A stretch of DNA of 51,601 nucleotides from Anaerolineaceae bacterium (lineage in GTDB: Bacteria > Chloroflexota > Anaerolineae > Promineifilales > Promineifilaceae), in the NCBI GenBank assembly GCA_002699125.1, contig PABI01000028.1, positions 1-51,601 on the forward strand, written 5' to 3'. A model generated the notes under the pieces. The model was not told where the DNA came from. It worked only from the letters and a program-made list of their open reading frames with translations, and did no database searches. Below, in pieces: positions 15,472 through 24,185 of this stretch. The stretch's first letter is position 1, and every line of letters starts with the position of its first letter. A program made the position numbers and the translations under genes.

Positions 15472-16955
15472 ACCATCTTGTATTGTTACCGATTCTGATT
15501 CCGTTTTTCGGGGCAGTCATTGCCCTGTTTTTGATGCGCGCGCCGCGCTGGCAAGGGTATTGGACGCTGGCGGTGCTGGGCACGGCCGTTTTCAGCAGCA
15601 GCTACCTCTTGTGGACGGTCCACAACGCAGGCGAAGCAATCGTCTTTGATGGTGGCGGCTGGCCCGCACCATTTGGCATTGCCATCGTGGGGGATTTGCT
15701 CGGCGCGCTCATGGCCCTGATGAGCCAGGTAGTGCTCCTGCTCGGCACCGTCTACACGCTGGGCGCAAAAGATAAAAACGTGCGTTATCCCGGCTTCTAC
15801 CCCCTCTTTCTCATGCTCACCACCGGCCTGACGGGCACGTTCCTGACCGGTGACCTGTTTAATCTGTTCGTTTTTACCGAACTGCTGGTCATCTCTGGTA
15901 CGGTGCTCACCGCCATTTCTGATGACAAATTGGGGGCCGAAGCGGCCTACAAATATTTCTACATCAGCCTGCTGGCCGCGACCTTTTTGCTGCTGGCCAA
16001 CGGCACGCTGTACGTCTCTTACGGCACGCTGAACCTGGCCGACCTGGCCGAGCGCATCGCCCAAAATCCAGACGCTCCGCTGCTAACCACCAGCATTGCC
16101 TTGTTGATGGCCACGTTCATGATCAAGAGTGCCGTCTTTCCTTTCCACTTCTGGCAGCCAGATTTTCATACGGCCGCACCAACGGCCGTTTCTGCCATGC
16201 TCTCTTCAGTGGTAGTGAAGCTGGGCGTGTATGGCTTTTTGCGCATGACCACGCTGCTGTTTGTTGAACAGGCAGCGCTCATCCAGACGCTGCTGATTGT
16301 CTTCGGCGTGATTGGTATCTTTTTTGGCGGCCTGTCGGCCATCGGTACACATAACGTTAAGCGAATGCTGGCCTATTCCACCCTGGCCCAGATTGGTTTT
16401 ATTTTGGTGGGCATCGGCTGGGGCACGCCGCTTTCCATTGCCGCAGCGTTGGTGTTCACCGTCAACCACAGCCTCATCAAGGCCGCCATGCTGATGCTGG
16501 CCGGGTTTGTTGCCAGCCGCGCTTCAGTAAAGTCGGCGGCCTTTGCTGTAGTAACCGGACTGGGCCAGCAGCTGCCGCTGGCAGGGATTCTCTTTTTTGT
16601 CGGCGCGCTGGCGCTGGCCGGGATTCCCCCAACCAACGGCTTTGTCAGCAAGCTGCTGCTGTTTAGCAGCGGCGTGGCAGACGCCCAGCTGCTTGTGCTC
16701 AGCCTGATGGCGCTGGGCAGCCTGGCCACACTCATCTACACGATGCGCGCCTTTCAGCGAATTTGGTGGGAGCCGCAATTGGATACGGCCGTCACCCTCA
16801 AACCTGCCGGGGATAAATTAATCGCCCCGGCGCTGCTCATTGGGTTGGTGATTGTGTTGGGCTTGTGGGCCGAACCGCTGATTCAGTTAACAAATGCCAC
16901 GACGCTTTGGCTGGCACAACCGGAACTTTATATTACGGCCGTTTTAGGTAATTAA
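15468..16955 (+). CDS. mrpD: Mrp Na+/H+ antiporter subunit D
   Basis: A 495-residue NuoN/M-like proton-translocating subunit with about 14 membrane helices. Recognisable stretches are 'GDLFNLFVFTELLVISGTVL' with the conserved Glu, 'FMIKSAVFPFHFWQPDFHTA' with the key Lys, 'PTAVSAMLSSVVVKLGVYG' and 'LAYSTLAQIGFILVGIG'. Together with MrpA it forms the ion path. It overlaps mrpC by four bases and is followed after 16 bases by mrpE. Five ACGGCCGT copies fall in or at the end of the gene, including one spanning its last codons. Confidence 0.93.
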   Translation: MNHLVLLPILIPFFGAVIALFLMRAPRWQGYWTLAVLGTAVFSSSYLLWTVHNAGEAIVFDGGGWPAPFGIAIVGDLLGALMALMSQVVLLLGTVYTLGAKDKNVRYPGFYPLFLMLTTGLTGTFLTGDLFNLFVFTELLVISGTVLTAISDDKLGAEAAYKYFYISLLAATFLLLANGTLYVSYGTLNLADLAERIAQNPDAPLLTTSIALLMATFMIKSAVFPFHFWQPDFHTAAPTAVSAMLSSVVVKLGVYGFLRMTTLLFVEQAALIQTLLIVFGVIGIFFGGLSAIGTHNVKRMLAYSTLAQIGFILVGIGWGTPLSIAAALVFTVNHSLIKAAMLMLAGFVASRASVKSAAFAVVTGLGQQLPLAGILFFVGALALAGIPPTNGFVSKLLLFSSGVADAQLLVLSLMALGSLATLIYTMRAFQRIWWEPQLDTAVTLKPAGDKLIAPALLIGLVIVLGLWAEPLIQLTNATTLWLAQPELYITAVLGN

Positions 16956-16971
16956 CGGACGGGAGAAGAAA

Positions 16972-17451
16972 ATGCACTACCTCACATTCATCATACCGGT
17001 ATGGTTGCTCTACCTACTGTTGACGGGCAACTGGGCAGTTAACAATTTAGTGACGGGATTGATCCTGGCGGGGTTGGTGGTCTTGTTGGTGCGTCCGGCA
17101 AAACGGCCGTTCACCTGGAAACGCCTACCCGATGCCCTGCTGGCCAGCGGCATCTATCTCCTGCGGCTTCTGTGGGACTTATTGGTGAGCGGCATTCAAG
17201 TTGCCCGCATCGTCCTGAACCCGTCGCTGCCCATTAACCCAGGCATTGTAGCCATTCCGTCACAATGTGTAACTGATCTGGGCGTCGCGCTGAGTGCCCA
17301 CGCCATCACCCTGACGCCAGGGGAACTGGTTGTTGAGATCGACGAGGCCGGCATCATGTACACCCACATGCTGGACGCCAGCAATCCAGATGAAATGGTG
17401 GCCGAAGCCCAGCAGATGCGCCGCGACTTGCTTAGCCGGATTTTTGCTTAA
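16972..17451 (+). CDS. mrpE: Mrp Na+/H+ antiporter subunit E
   Basis: A 159-residue MrpE protein. It has two N-terminal membrane helices, then 'YLLRLLWDLLVSGIQVARIVL' and the conserved soluble part 'INPGIVAIPSQCVTDLGVAL', 'HAITLTPGELVVEID' and 'YTHMLD'. These give the family pattern of threonine/glycine-rich beta strands. It has GGGAGAAGAAAATG at the start. It is needed for Mrp assembly rather than transport itself. Confidence 0.92.
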   Translation: MHYLTFIIPVWLLYLLLTGNWAVNNLVTGLILAGLVVLLVRPAKRPFTWKRLPDALLASGIYLLRLLWDLLVSGIQVARIVLNPSLPINPGIVAIPSQCVTDLGVALSAHAITLTPGELVVEIDEAGIMYTHMLDASNPDEMVAEAQQMRRDLLSRIFA

Positions 17452-17475
17452 ACCAACCTGGAGAGTGAGCTAATC

Positions 17476-17751
17476 ATGGAACAAATTCTAAACACTATTT
17501 TACAGGCAGCCCTGATTATCCATACCGTGCTGCTGGCCTTTGTCGTCTACAAAGTTTGGCGGGGCAAAGAAATCATGGAGCGCCTGGTGGGGGCAGATAT
17601 TGTGGCCACCCTCACCATTGGCATCCTTGTGCTCACGGCACTAATTCAGTCCAATGGCATTTATATTGATGTGGCCCTTGGATTGGCGGCCTTGGGCTTT
17701 GTTAGCACCATTGCTCTGGCCAAATATGCAGCCGACGAGCAGATGTTTTAA
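17476..17751 (+). CDS. mrpF: Mrp Na+/H+ antiporter subunit F
   Basis: A 91-residue three-helix membrane protein with the MrpF hallmark 'ERLVGADIVATLTIGILVL' (Asp in the helix) and 'DVALGLAALGFVSTIALAKY'. It is 24 bases after mrpE and 9 bases before mrpG, with GGAGAG before the ATG. It is a small structural subunit of the complex. Confidence 0.92.
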   Translation: MEQILNTILQAALIIHTVLLAFVVYKVWRGKEIMERLVGADIVATLTIGILVLTALIQSNGIYIDVALGLAALGFVSTIALAKYAADEQMF

Positions 17752-17760
17752 GGAAATTCG

Positions 17761-18093
17761 ATGTCTACTATTATTGAAATTAGCGTCATCATTACCGTTC
17801 TCATCGGCACCTTTTTTTCCATCGTCGGTGTGCTAGGCTACTTCAGGTTGCCTGATGTCTATACCAAGCTCCACGCCTCTGGCAAGGTGGGCGTTTTTGG
17901 CGTTGTGCTCCTGCTCATCGCCACTATCATCTGGTCACCCAACAACTTTAGTACCGGACGCGTGCTTGTTCTCATCGCACTTCTATTAATCACAGGGCCA
18001 GTTACGTCTCACGCCATTAGCTCCGCCGCATATCGGCTGGGCATTCGCCTGGAGAAATCTATCAGGGACGATCTGGCCAACAAAACACCATAA
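17761..18093 (+). CDS. mrpG: Mrp Na+/H+ antiporter subunit G
   Basis: A 110-residue MrpG protein with three membrane helices and the family pattern 'GVLGYFRLPDVYTKLHASGK', followed by 'HAISSAAYRLGI'. AAGGAAA precedes the ATG. It completes the canonical A-B-C-D-E-F-G gene order. The next gene, a Ca2+/Na+ exchanger, begins 16 bases later and probably belongs to the same transcript. Confidence 0.92.
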   Translation: MSTIIEISVIITVLIGTFFSIVGVLGYFRLPDVYTKLHASGKVGVFGVVLLLIATIIWSPNNFSTGRVLVLIALLLITGPVTSHAISSAAYRLGIRLEKSIRDDLANKTP

Positions 18094-18109
18094 CTGGAGG
18101 ACTATCTTC

Positions 18110-19033
18110 GTGGCCATTTTGCTTGACATTTTCATCATCGTTGCCTGTATTGTTGGTTTGTGGCGTGGCGCGGAACTAGTGGTTAATTCCGCCACCCATA
18201 TCGCTCGCAAAATTGGCATGTCTGATCTGGTCATTGGCCTGACTGTTGTGGCTATCGGCACATCGGCACCTGAATTTGCCGTCACTGTTGTGGCTGCGCT
18301 GGAGGGACAGTCAGACATCTCTGTGGGCAATGTCGTGGGGTCCAACATCTTCAACCTCGGCTTCATTTTGGGTGGGCTGGCGCTGCTGCGCGGGATTGCT
18401 ACCACCAAAACCATGGTGTATCGTGATGGCGGCATGCTCATCGGCACGACCATCCTGCTCATCATCTTCCTTTGGGATCTCACCCTGAGCCGTTTTGAAG
18501 GTGCGGTCCTGTTGATTATTTTGGTTACTTACCTCGGGTTATTGATCTATCGCCGTTCAGAAAGTGATGAACATATTCCTGAAGGAAATTTTAGCTGGCT
18601 AGACGTTCCGAAGTTTATTGTGGGAATCGCCATTATTGTCGTCAGCGGGCATTTTTTCGTGGAAGCCGCTTCTGATCTGGCGCGCCTGATTGGCATTTCT
18701 GAATGGGTCATTGGCGTCACGATTGTGGCTGTTGGTACCTCCGCCCCGGAAATTGCCACGTCGCTGGTGGCTTTGCTGCGCGGCCAATCCGGCATGTCGG
18801 CCGGAAACTTGGTAGGGAGTGACTTGTTTAACTTGCTTGGGGTTTTGGGACTGGCCGGTTTGCTTGTTCCGTTGACAGTCAATCCGGCAGCCCAGAGCAG
18901 CATCTTTTTGCTGGGTGGCATGGTCATTCTGGTTGTGGTTATGATGCGCACCGGCTGGCGTTTGTCCCGTTGGGAGGGTGGCTTGCTCATCACCATAAAC
19001 CTGGCGCGCTGGGCGATGGATTTCACGCGCTAA
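18110..19033 (+). CDS. CaCA-family calcium/sodium antiporter
   Basis: A 307-residue membrane exchanger of the YrbG/CaxA type with about ten helices in two inverted repeats. Each alpha repeat carries the family signature: 'VAIGTSAPEFAVTVVA' with 'GNVVGSNIFNLGFIL' in the first, and 'VAVGTSAPEIATSLVA' with 'GNLVGSDLFNLLGVLG' in the second. The acidic residues coordinate Ca2+. The start is GTG 18110, with GGAGG at 18096-18100. It is 16 bases after mrpG, so an Na+ gradient managed by Mrp could drive Ca2+ export here (inference). Confidence 0.9.
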   Translation: MAILLDIFIIVACIVGLWRGAELVVNSATHIARKIGMSDLVIGLTVVAIGTSAPEFAVTVVAALEGQSDISVGNVVGSNIFNLGFILGGLALLRGIATTKTMVYRDGGMLIGTTILLIIFLWDLTLSRFEGAVLLIILVTYLGLLIYRRSESDEHIPEGNFSWLDVPKFIVGIAIIVVSGHFFVEAASDLARLIGISEWVIGVTIVAVGTSAPEIATSLVALLRGQSGMSAGNLVGSDLFNLLGVLGLAGLLVPLTVNPAAQSSIFLLGGMVILVVVMMRTGWRLSRWEGGLLITINLARWAMDFTR

Positions 19034-19062
19034 TGCGGTAACTCAAATACAAATAGCTTTTT

Positions 19063-20850
19063 ATGACTTTTGACCACATTCTGGTATTGGGCATCCTGAC
19101 GGCCGCAATCGCACTATTTGTTAGTGACCGGCTGCGTGTTGATCTGGTTGCCCTGCTCGTTCTCATTGCGCTTATCCTTACTGGCTTACTCACCCCTGAG
19201 GAAGCTTTTGCCGGTTTTGCCAGCCCGGCGGTGATTACGGTTTGGGCTGTCTTTATCATCAGTGGAGCCATGTTTCATAGCGGCGTGGCCGACATGCTGG
19301 CCCGGCAGATGCTGCGGCTGGCAGGCAATAATCCCACACGCCTGCTTATTGTGATCATGATTACCGCCGGCATCATGTCTGCTTTTATGAACAACATCGG
19401 TGCAGTGGCCATTTTGCTGCCGGCGGTAGTCGCCATTGGGCGCAGCCAGCAGATTGCGCCGTCTAAATTGCTGATGCCGCTGGCTTTTGCGGCGCTGTTA
19501 GGGGGTAACATGACCCTCATCGGCACGCCACCTAACATTTTGGCTACCACTATTTTGCAGGATTACGGTGGCGTGGAACCGTTTGAATTTTTTGACTTTT
19601 TACCCATGGGCATCATCGTGCTGGCGGCGGGCATTTTGTATATGGTGCTGTTTGGGCGGCACCTTTTGCCAGAAAGGCAAAGCGGTGATGAGCTGGTGGA
19701 TGCCTATCCAGTGCGGGAATATGTGACCGAAGTGCGGGTGAGTGAAAAGTCGCCCCTGGTGGGGCAAACCGTGAAGCAATCTCGCTTTGGTGAGCAGTTT
19801 GGCTTGAATATTTTGCGCGTGCGGCATGAAGTGGATGAGATGGAGTCGCCGATGGTGGAACGGCCGTTACAAGCCGGCGACGTGTTGCTGGTCGAAGGAC
19901 CGGTGCCGCAAATCTTAACAGTCTGTCGCACGCATGAACTGCAACTGGTCAAAGAGTGGCAGTCACAGGCGTGGCATCCCAGTCTGGAGACAGAGGGGAT
20001 GCAGCTCATTGAACTGACCCTTTCGCCCCAGTCGAATCTCACCGGACAAACGTTAAAAGAGATGGGCTTCCGGGCCCGCTTTGGCCTATCTGTGCTAGCG
20101 ATCCGGCACAGCGGCAAGTCGATTATCGATCATTTAGGGGATGTGCCGATTGAGTTTGGCGATGCGCTGCTGGTTCAAGGCATTCCCAGTAAATTTGGCC
20201 TGCTGCGCACCAATCCCAATTTCCTCGTTTTGGACGCACCGCCGGTGGAATTGAGACGCACGGAAAAAGCGGCCGTGGCCCTCATCATCCTCTTTGCAGT
20301 CTTGCTGACCGCCACCGTTGGCTGGCTCGATATCGCCACCACGATGGTGCTGGGTGCCGTGATAATGATCATCACCGGCGTCTTAACCATGGAAGAAGCG
20401 TACCTGGCCATCGACTGGCAGTCGGTCTTTTTGATTGCCGGCATGCTGCCGCTGGGGATTGCCATGGAGGAAACGGGGACGGCACGCCTGCTGGCCGATC
20501 AGTTGGTCAATCTTGTGGGCAGTTTGGGACCGGTAGTGGTGCTGGCCGGGGTCTTCTTGCTTACGGCGCTGCTCACTGAAGTCATTTCCAATGCAGCAGC
20601 AACGGTGCTCATGGTGCCCATTGCCATCGATGCTGCCCTTGGCCTGGGGGCAGCCCCAGAACCGTTTGTGATGGCCACGGTTTTGGCAGCGTCTACCTCC
20701 TTTCTTATGCCCGTGGGGCACCAGGTAAACGTGATTATTTACGGACCCGGCGGCTACCGTTTTTCTGATTACGCCCGCGTGGGCATCTGGCTCAATTTGA
20801 TTATTCTAGGGCTGGTGGTAACGGTTTTGCCGCTAATCTGGCCGTTTTAG
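19063..20850 (+). CDS. SLC13-family permease with two central TrkA_C (RCK_C) domains
   Basis: A 595-residue membrane transporter. Residues 1-210 and 400-595 hold hydrophobic helices with 'MSAFMNNIGAVAILLP' and 'GGNMTLIGTPPNILA', a divalent-anion-symporter/ArsB-NhaD-like pattern, plus a matching C-terminal 'TEVISNAAATVLMVPIAI'. Between them, about residues 215-380, are two TrkA_C domains ('EVRVSEKSPLVGQTVKQSRF', 'ELTLSPQSNLTGQTLKEM'), which bind nucleotides or other small regulators. The substrate could be sulfate, dicarboxylate or Na+; it is not decidable from sequence. It starts 29 bases after the Ca2+ exchanger with no strong ribosome site. Confidence 0.87.
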   Translation: MTFDHILVLGILTAAIALFVSDRLRVDLVALLVLIALILTGLLTPEEAFAGFASPAVITVWAVFIISGAMFHSGVADMLARQMLRLAGNNPTRLLIVIMITAGIMSAFMNNIGAVAILLPAVVAIGRSQQIAPSKLLMPLAFAALLGGNMTLIGTPPNILATTILQDYGGVEPFEFFDFLPMGIIVLAAGILYMVLFGRHLLPERQSGDELVDAYPVREYVTEVRVSEKSPLVGQTVKQSRFGEQFGLNILRVRHEVDEMESPMVERPLQAGDVLLVEGPVPQILTVCRTHELQLVKEWQSQAWHPSLETEGMQLIELTLSPQSNLTGQTLKEMGFRARFGLSVLAIRHSGKSIIDHLGDVPIEFGDALLVQGIPSKFGLLRTNPNFLVLDAPPVELRRTEKAAVALIILFAVLLTATVGWLDIATTMVLGAVIMIITGVLTMEEAYLAIDWQSVFLIAGMLPLGIAMEETGTARLLADQLVNLVGSLGPVVVLAGVFLLTALLTEVISNAAATVLMVPIAIDAALGLGAAPEPFVMATVLAASTSFLMPVGHQVNVIIYGPGGYRFSDYARVGIWLNLIILGLVVTVLPLIWPF

Positions 20851-20853
20851 AAG

Positions 20854-20877
20854 AGTGACCTTTTTAATATGGTCACT
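20854..20877. terminator. Weak hairpin between convergent genes
   Basis: AGTGACC (20854-20860) pairs with GGTCACT (20871-20877) around a 10-base AT loop just past the SLC13 stop. It has no T-run, so termination strength is doubtful. The following 70 bases hold CACAGAT...ATCTGTG and repeated ATCAGTGT words, typical of short dispersed repeats. Confidence 0.3.
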
Positions 20878-20952
20878 AATAAACACAGGTCTACACAGAT
20901 GAAATGATCAAATCAGTGTGTATCTGTGATAATCAGTGTCCCATTTTTTCTG

Positions 20953-21729
20953 CTACTGGAATAGCTGGCCAATCCAGTCAAAAATTCCCAACAAATTAGC
21001 TGCCGATACCGCCACCACGGCAATAAGCAGCCAACGAACAAAATTAGCGCCTCTTTCCACCGCCATCCGAGCCGCAGCCCATGCGCCCAATGAGTTACCC
21101 ACGGCCAGCAGCAGCCCTATCCCCCAGTTCACCTGATCGTTTAGCATAAAGACCACAAGTGCTGAAATAGTAAAGGCTAAAATGATAAGCACCTTAACAG
21201 CATTGGCACGTACTAGATCATAGCCGATGCCCAATACCAGTCCGGCCAGCAGGAAGATGCCGACGCCTGCCTGCAAAAAGCCACCGTACATGCCGATAAA
21301 GAAGAAGATGACAAGTTGGAGGATGGACGGCCGTTCCCCCATCTTCTCCAATTCGCCCTGTAACCACCGCTTAGGCCGCAGCAAAATAACCACCAGCATG
21401 ATCACCATCAGCACGCCAATCGCCTGCCTCATGCGTGCCTCATCCAGGTCCACGGCAATCTGGGCACCAATGATGGAACCGATGATGGCCGGTGCAGATA
21501 AAATCAGCCCGCCGCGGAAGTCCATCACCTTCTGGCGGCGAAAACTTTCAACCGAAACAATGTTTTGAAACAACACACCAACCCGGTTGGTACCGTTGGC
21601 CACGTTAGCCGGAATGCCCAAAAAGATGAGCAGCGGCAGCGTGATAAGTGAGCCGCTGCCCGCTAATGTATTAATAAATCCTGCACCAAAACCGGCGGCC
21701 AGTACCGCCAGATAAATGTACCATGCCAT
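20953..21729 (-). CDS. TauE/SafE-family exporter
   Basis: A 258-residue membrane protein with about eight helices of the TauE/SafE family. The first half has 'AGFGAGFINTLAGSGSLITLP' with 'GIPANVANGTNRVGVLFQ', and the second 'GMYGGFLQAGVGIFLLAGLV'. These are the two G-rich inverted repeats of the family. Members export sulfite, sulfonates or related organosulfur anions; the true substrate is unknown. AGGAG lies 8 bases before ATG 21729 on the minus strand. It is divergent from the dihydropyrimidinase gene across about 175 bases. Confidence 0.88.
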   Translation of the reverse strand: MAWYIYLAVLAAGFGAGFINTLAGSGSLITLPLLIFLGIPANVANGTNRVGVLFQNIVSVESFRRQKVMDFRGGLILSAPAIIGSIIGAQIAVDLDEARMRQAIGVLMVIMLVVILLRPKRWLQGELEKMGERPSILQLVIFFFIGMYGGFLQAGVGIFLLAGLVLGIGYDLVRANAVKVLIILAFTISALVVFMLNDQVNWGIGLLLAVGNSLGAWAAARMAVERGANFVRWLLIAVVAVSAANLLGIFDWIGQLFQ

Positions 21730-21905
21730 AAGCTAACTCCTGCGTTGCTAGATTCGTCCATCTCAGAGATTAGACCAATCTTGAGGTCTGCTGATTATAA
21801 ACAGTCTACCGAATGTGGCGATGAATTGGGCCGGTTGGATTCGTTAATTTGGGATGTTCATGATAAAAATCACGCTGAATTGAGCATAATGTCAGGAGGA
21901 TAGGC

Positions 21906-23270
21906 ATGTACGATTTAGTGATTAAGGGAGGGACGGTGGTAACGGCCGTTTCCACGTTTACAGCAGACATCGGCATCAACGGAGAGACAATTGCCGCCAT
22001 CGGGCAAAATCTGGAGGGGAGACAAATGCTCGACGCCACCGGCAAGCTTGTCACCCCCGGCGCGGTAGACATGCACGTCCATCTGCAAATGCCCATCGGC
22101 AGCTTTACCTCCACCGACAGCTTCTACAGCGGCACCCGCGCCGCCGCTTTTGGCGGCACCACCACGGTCATCGATTTTGTAGAAACCCAACCAGACGAAA
22201 CGATGGTCGAAGCGATTGCCGCCCGCCGCGCCCTGGCTGATCCCAACGTGGTGATTGATTACGGCCTGCACATGACCATCGGCCCCGGCGACATGGCCAA
22301 GCTGGACCAGGTGCCCGACGCGTTTGCCGCCGGCTGCACCAGCTTCAAGCTGTACATGGCCTACGGGCTGCGTTTGCGGGATGATGAGTTGTTAAGGGCG
22401 TTAACGGCCGTGCGCAACATCAGCGGCATTCCGGTAGTCCATGCCGAAAACTGGGACGTCATCACTGAGCTGATCAAGCAAAACCTGGCCGCAGGGCGCA
22501 CCAGCCCGCACTGGCACCCGCGCAGCCGCCCCGCCCTGCTGGAAGCCGAAGCCACGGGCCGGGTCATCGACATTGCAAGCTTTGTCGGCGTGCCGCTGCA
22601 CATTTTCCACGTCTCGTGCGGCGAGACGGTAACCCGCATCGCCAACGCCCGGCGGCAGGGGCTGCCCGTCACCGGCGAAACGTGCCCGCAATATTTGTTC
22701 CTCACCTGGGACGTGTACGATGCGCCCGGCGTGGACGGCACACTGCCCGTCTGCTCACCGCCCATCCGCGACAGCGCCGCCCAAACCGCGCTGTGGCAGG
22801 CGCTCAGCCGCAACGATCTGCAAATTGTCACCACCGACCACTGCCCGTTCACCTACGAAGAAAAAGCAGCCGGGCTGGAAAATTACAGCCAGATTCCCGG
22901 CGGCGTGCCCTCGATTGAAATGCGCTTTGCCGCGCTCTATTCGCAAGGGGTGCGCAAAGGCTGGCTCAGCCTGCCGCAGTGGGTGGCGCAGTGCTGCACC
23001 AATCCGGCCAAGTTGATGGGCCTAGCCAAAAAAGGGGAAATCACCGTGGGCTACGATGCCGACGTGGTGATTTTTGATCCGGAAGCGACCCAAACGCTCA
23101 CGCCGGAGACGCTGCACGAAACAGCGGGCTGGACGCCATATGCCGGGCTCACGCTGCAAGGCTGGCCGCAAACGACGCTCAGCCGGGGCAAAGTTGTGGT
23201 GCAGAATGGGGAGTTTTTAGGGGAGGCGGGAAACGGCCGTTTCCTCCACCGTACCCAAGCTAATTTATAA
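21906..23270 (+). CDS. Dihydropyrimidinase / hydantoinase
   Basis: A 454-residue amidohydrolase. The metal site is complete: 'DMHVHL' (His57, His59), the carbamylated lysine in 'TSFKLYMAYG' (Lys148), 'VHAEN', 'IFHVSC' and 'TTDHCPF'. Family enzymes hydrolyse dihydrouracil, hydantoins or allantoin-like rings in pyrimidine or purine breakdown. 'PQYLFLTWD' and 'KLMGLAKKGEITVGYDADVV' are also family-typical. CAGGAGGA lies 5-6 bases before the ATG. No partner reductase or beta-ureidopropionase is in the window, so the physiological substrate is open. The last codons contain an ACGGCCGT copy. Confidence 0.9.
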   Translation: MYDLVIKGGTVVTAVSTFTADIGINGETIAAIGQNLEGRQMLDATGKLVTPGAVDMHVHLQMPIGSFTSTDSFYSGTRAAAFGGTTTVIDFVETQPDETMVEAIAARRALADPNVVIDYGLHMTIGPGDMAKLDQVPDAFAAGCTSFKLYMAYGLRLRDDELLRALTAVRNISGIPVVHAENWDVITELIKQNLAAGRTSPHWHPRSRPALLEAEATGRVIDIASFVGVPLHIFHVSCGETVTRIANARRQGLPVTGETCPQYLFLTWDVYDAPGVDGTLPVCSPPIRDSAAQTALWQALSRNDLQIVTTDHCPFTYEEKAAGLENYSQIPGGVPSIEMRFAALYSQGVRKGWLSLPQWVAQCCTNPAKLMGLAKKGEITVGYDADVVIFDPEATQTLTPETLHETAGWTPYAGLTLQGWPQTTLSRGKVVVQNGEFLGEAGNGRFLHRTQANL

Positions 23271-23280
23271 TTCCTTCTTT

Positions 23281-24165
23281 TCAATTTTCATTAAGTCCAT
23301 ATGGTTTACGTGTGTGTAATCGTTGCTTCCAGGAGTTTTCAAGTTTAATAATCTCTGTTTGGTCCATATCCGGTGAAACACGTTGAAGAATTGTGAATCG
23401 AAAATAACGCGGATCACGCTGCCGGAGTAATCTATTTCCTCCATGTCCGGTTGTTGCATAATCTAACCACCGGCCAAAAATATTTTCCTTCCCGTACGCG
23501 GAACCAACATAACCTTTTTGACATGATGTATCAAAAATATAGTAAATTCCTCGCCATTCCGAGAGTTTGCTTTTCCACTTTCCAGGTATCAGTTGAAGTT
23601 CCTTCCAAGTAAGTACAATTTCATTCCATGGAGGCATCGCATTATCCAATGCACTTTCTTCAAGAATTGCTCTAATTGAAAATGTATTACGATGGGCTCG
23701 TCGAAACCAACTACGTTCCGACGATGGCCAATCAACTATTAATTTTCCCTTCCATTTCTTATAAAGATCGCTCAATAAAAGATTAAACCAAAGCACAGTT
23801 TTTCTATCAGTGTCTTTAGAAAAACCTCTCAAACCAAATTTTTTCAGTTCACGATGCGCTGGAATTTGCCAGAAATCTTCATATGTTAAAGGAGTCGAAT
23901 CTAAAATTGAGTACAATCCAATGAACAAGGCTTTACGAGGTTCATGTCCAATAAACGACGCAATATAACCTTTCTGCAAGAGTTTTTGCATAGAACTCTC
24001 TAATCTTTTGCTTTGGGTTTGTTGGTAAGCGTTAAATAAATCTGGTTTTTCAGCAGCTATCCATCGAATAACTTTATTGAGTTCTGGTTCATGGGGTCGA
24101 TGCCGGAGGACAATCACATTCTGAGGGTTGATATCTTGTTGAAGTAACAAATCATTCAAATTCAT
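23281..24165 (-). CDS. GIY-YIG nuclease family protein (AT-rich, probably acquired)
   Basis: A 294-residue protein with a C-terminal GIY-YIG domain: 'WRGIYYIFDTSCQKGYVGSAYG', given here as separate words GIYYIF and GYVGSAYG, then 'RWLDYATTGHGGN' and a final catalytic-Glu candidate in 'IIKLENSWKQRL'. The N-terminal 190 residues ('MNLNDLLLQQDINPQNVIVL', 'EKPDLFNAYQQTQSKRLES') recur in a group of stand-alone GIY-YIG proteins of unknown role. I choose ATG 24165-24163 with AGGAAG upstream; the longer frame adds 18 residues taken from the phosphopantetheinyl transferase region. The gene is visibly AT-richer than both neighbours and has no ACGGCCGT copy, so it looks like an insertion at the edge of the biosynthetic cluster. 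Confidence 0.82.
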   Translation of the reverse strand: MNLNDLLLQQDINPQNVIVLRHRPHEPELNKVIRWIAAEKPDLFNAYQQTQSKRLESSMQKLLQKGYIASFIGHEPRKALFIGLYSILDSTPLTYEDFWQIPAHRELKKFGLRGFSKDTDRKTVLWFNLLLSDLYKKWKGKLIVDWPSSERSWFRRAHRNTFSIRAILEESALDNAMPPWNEIVLTWKELQLIPGKWKSKLSEWRGIYYIFDTSCQKGYVGSAYGKENIFGRWLDYATTGHGGNRLLRQRDPRYFRFTILQRVSPDMDQTEIIKLENSWKQRLHTRKPYGLNEN

Positions 24166-24185
24166 TTCTATGCTTCCTATACTTT

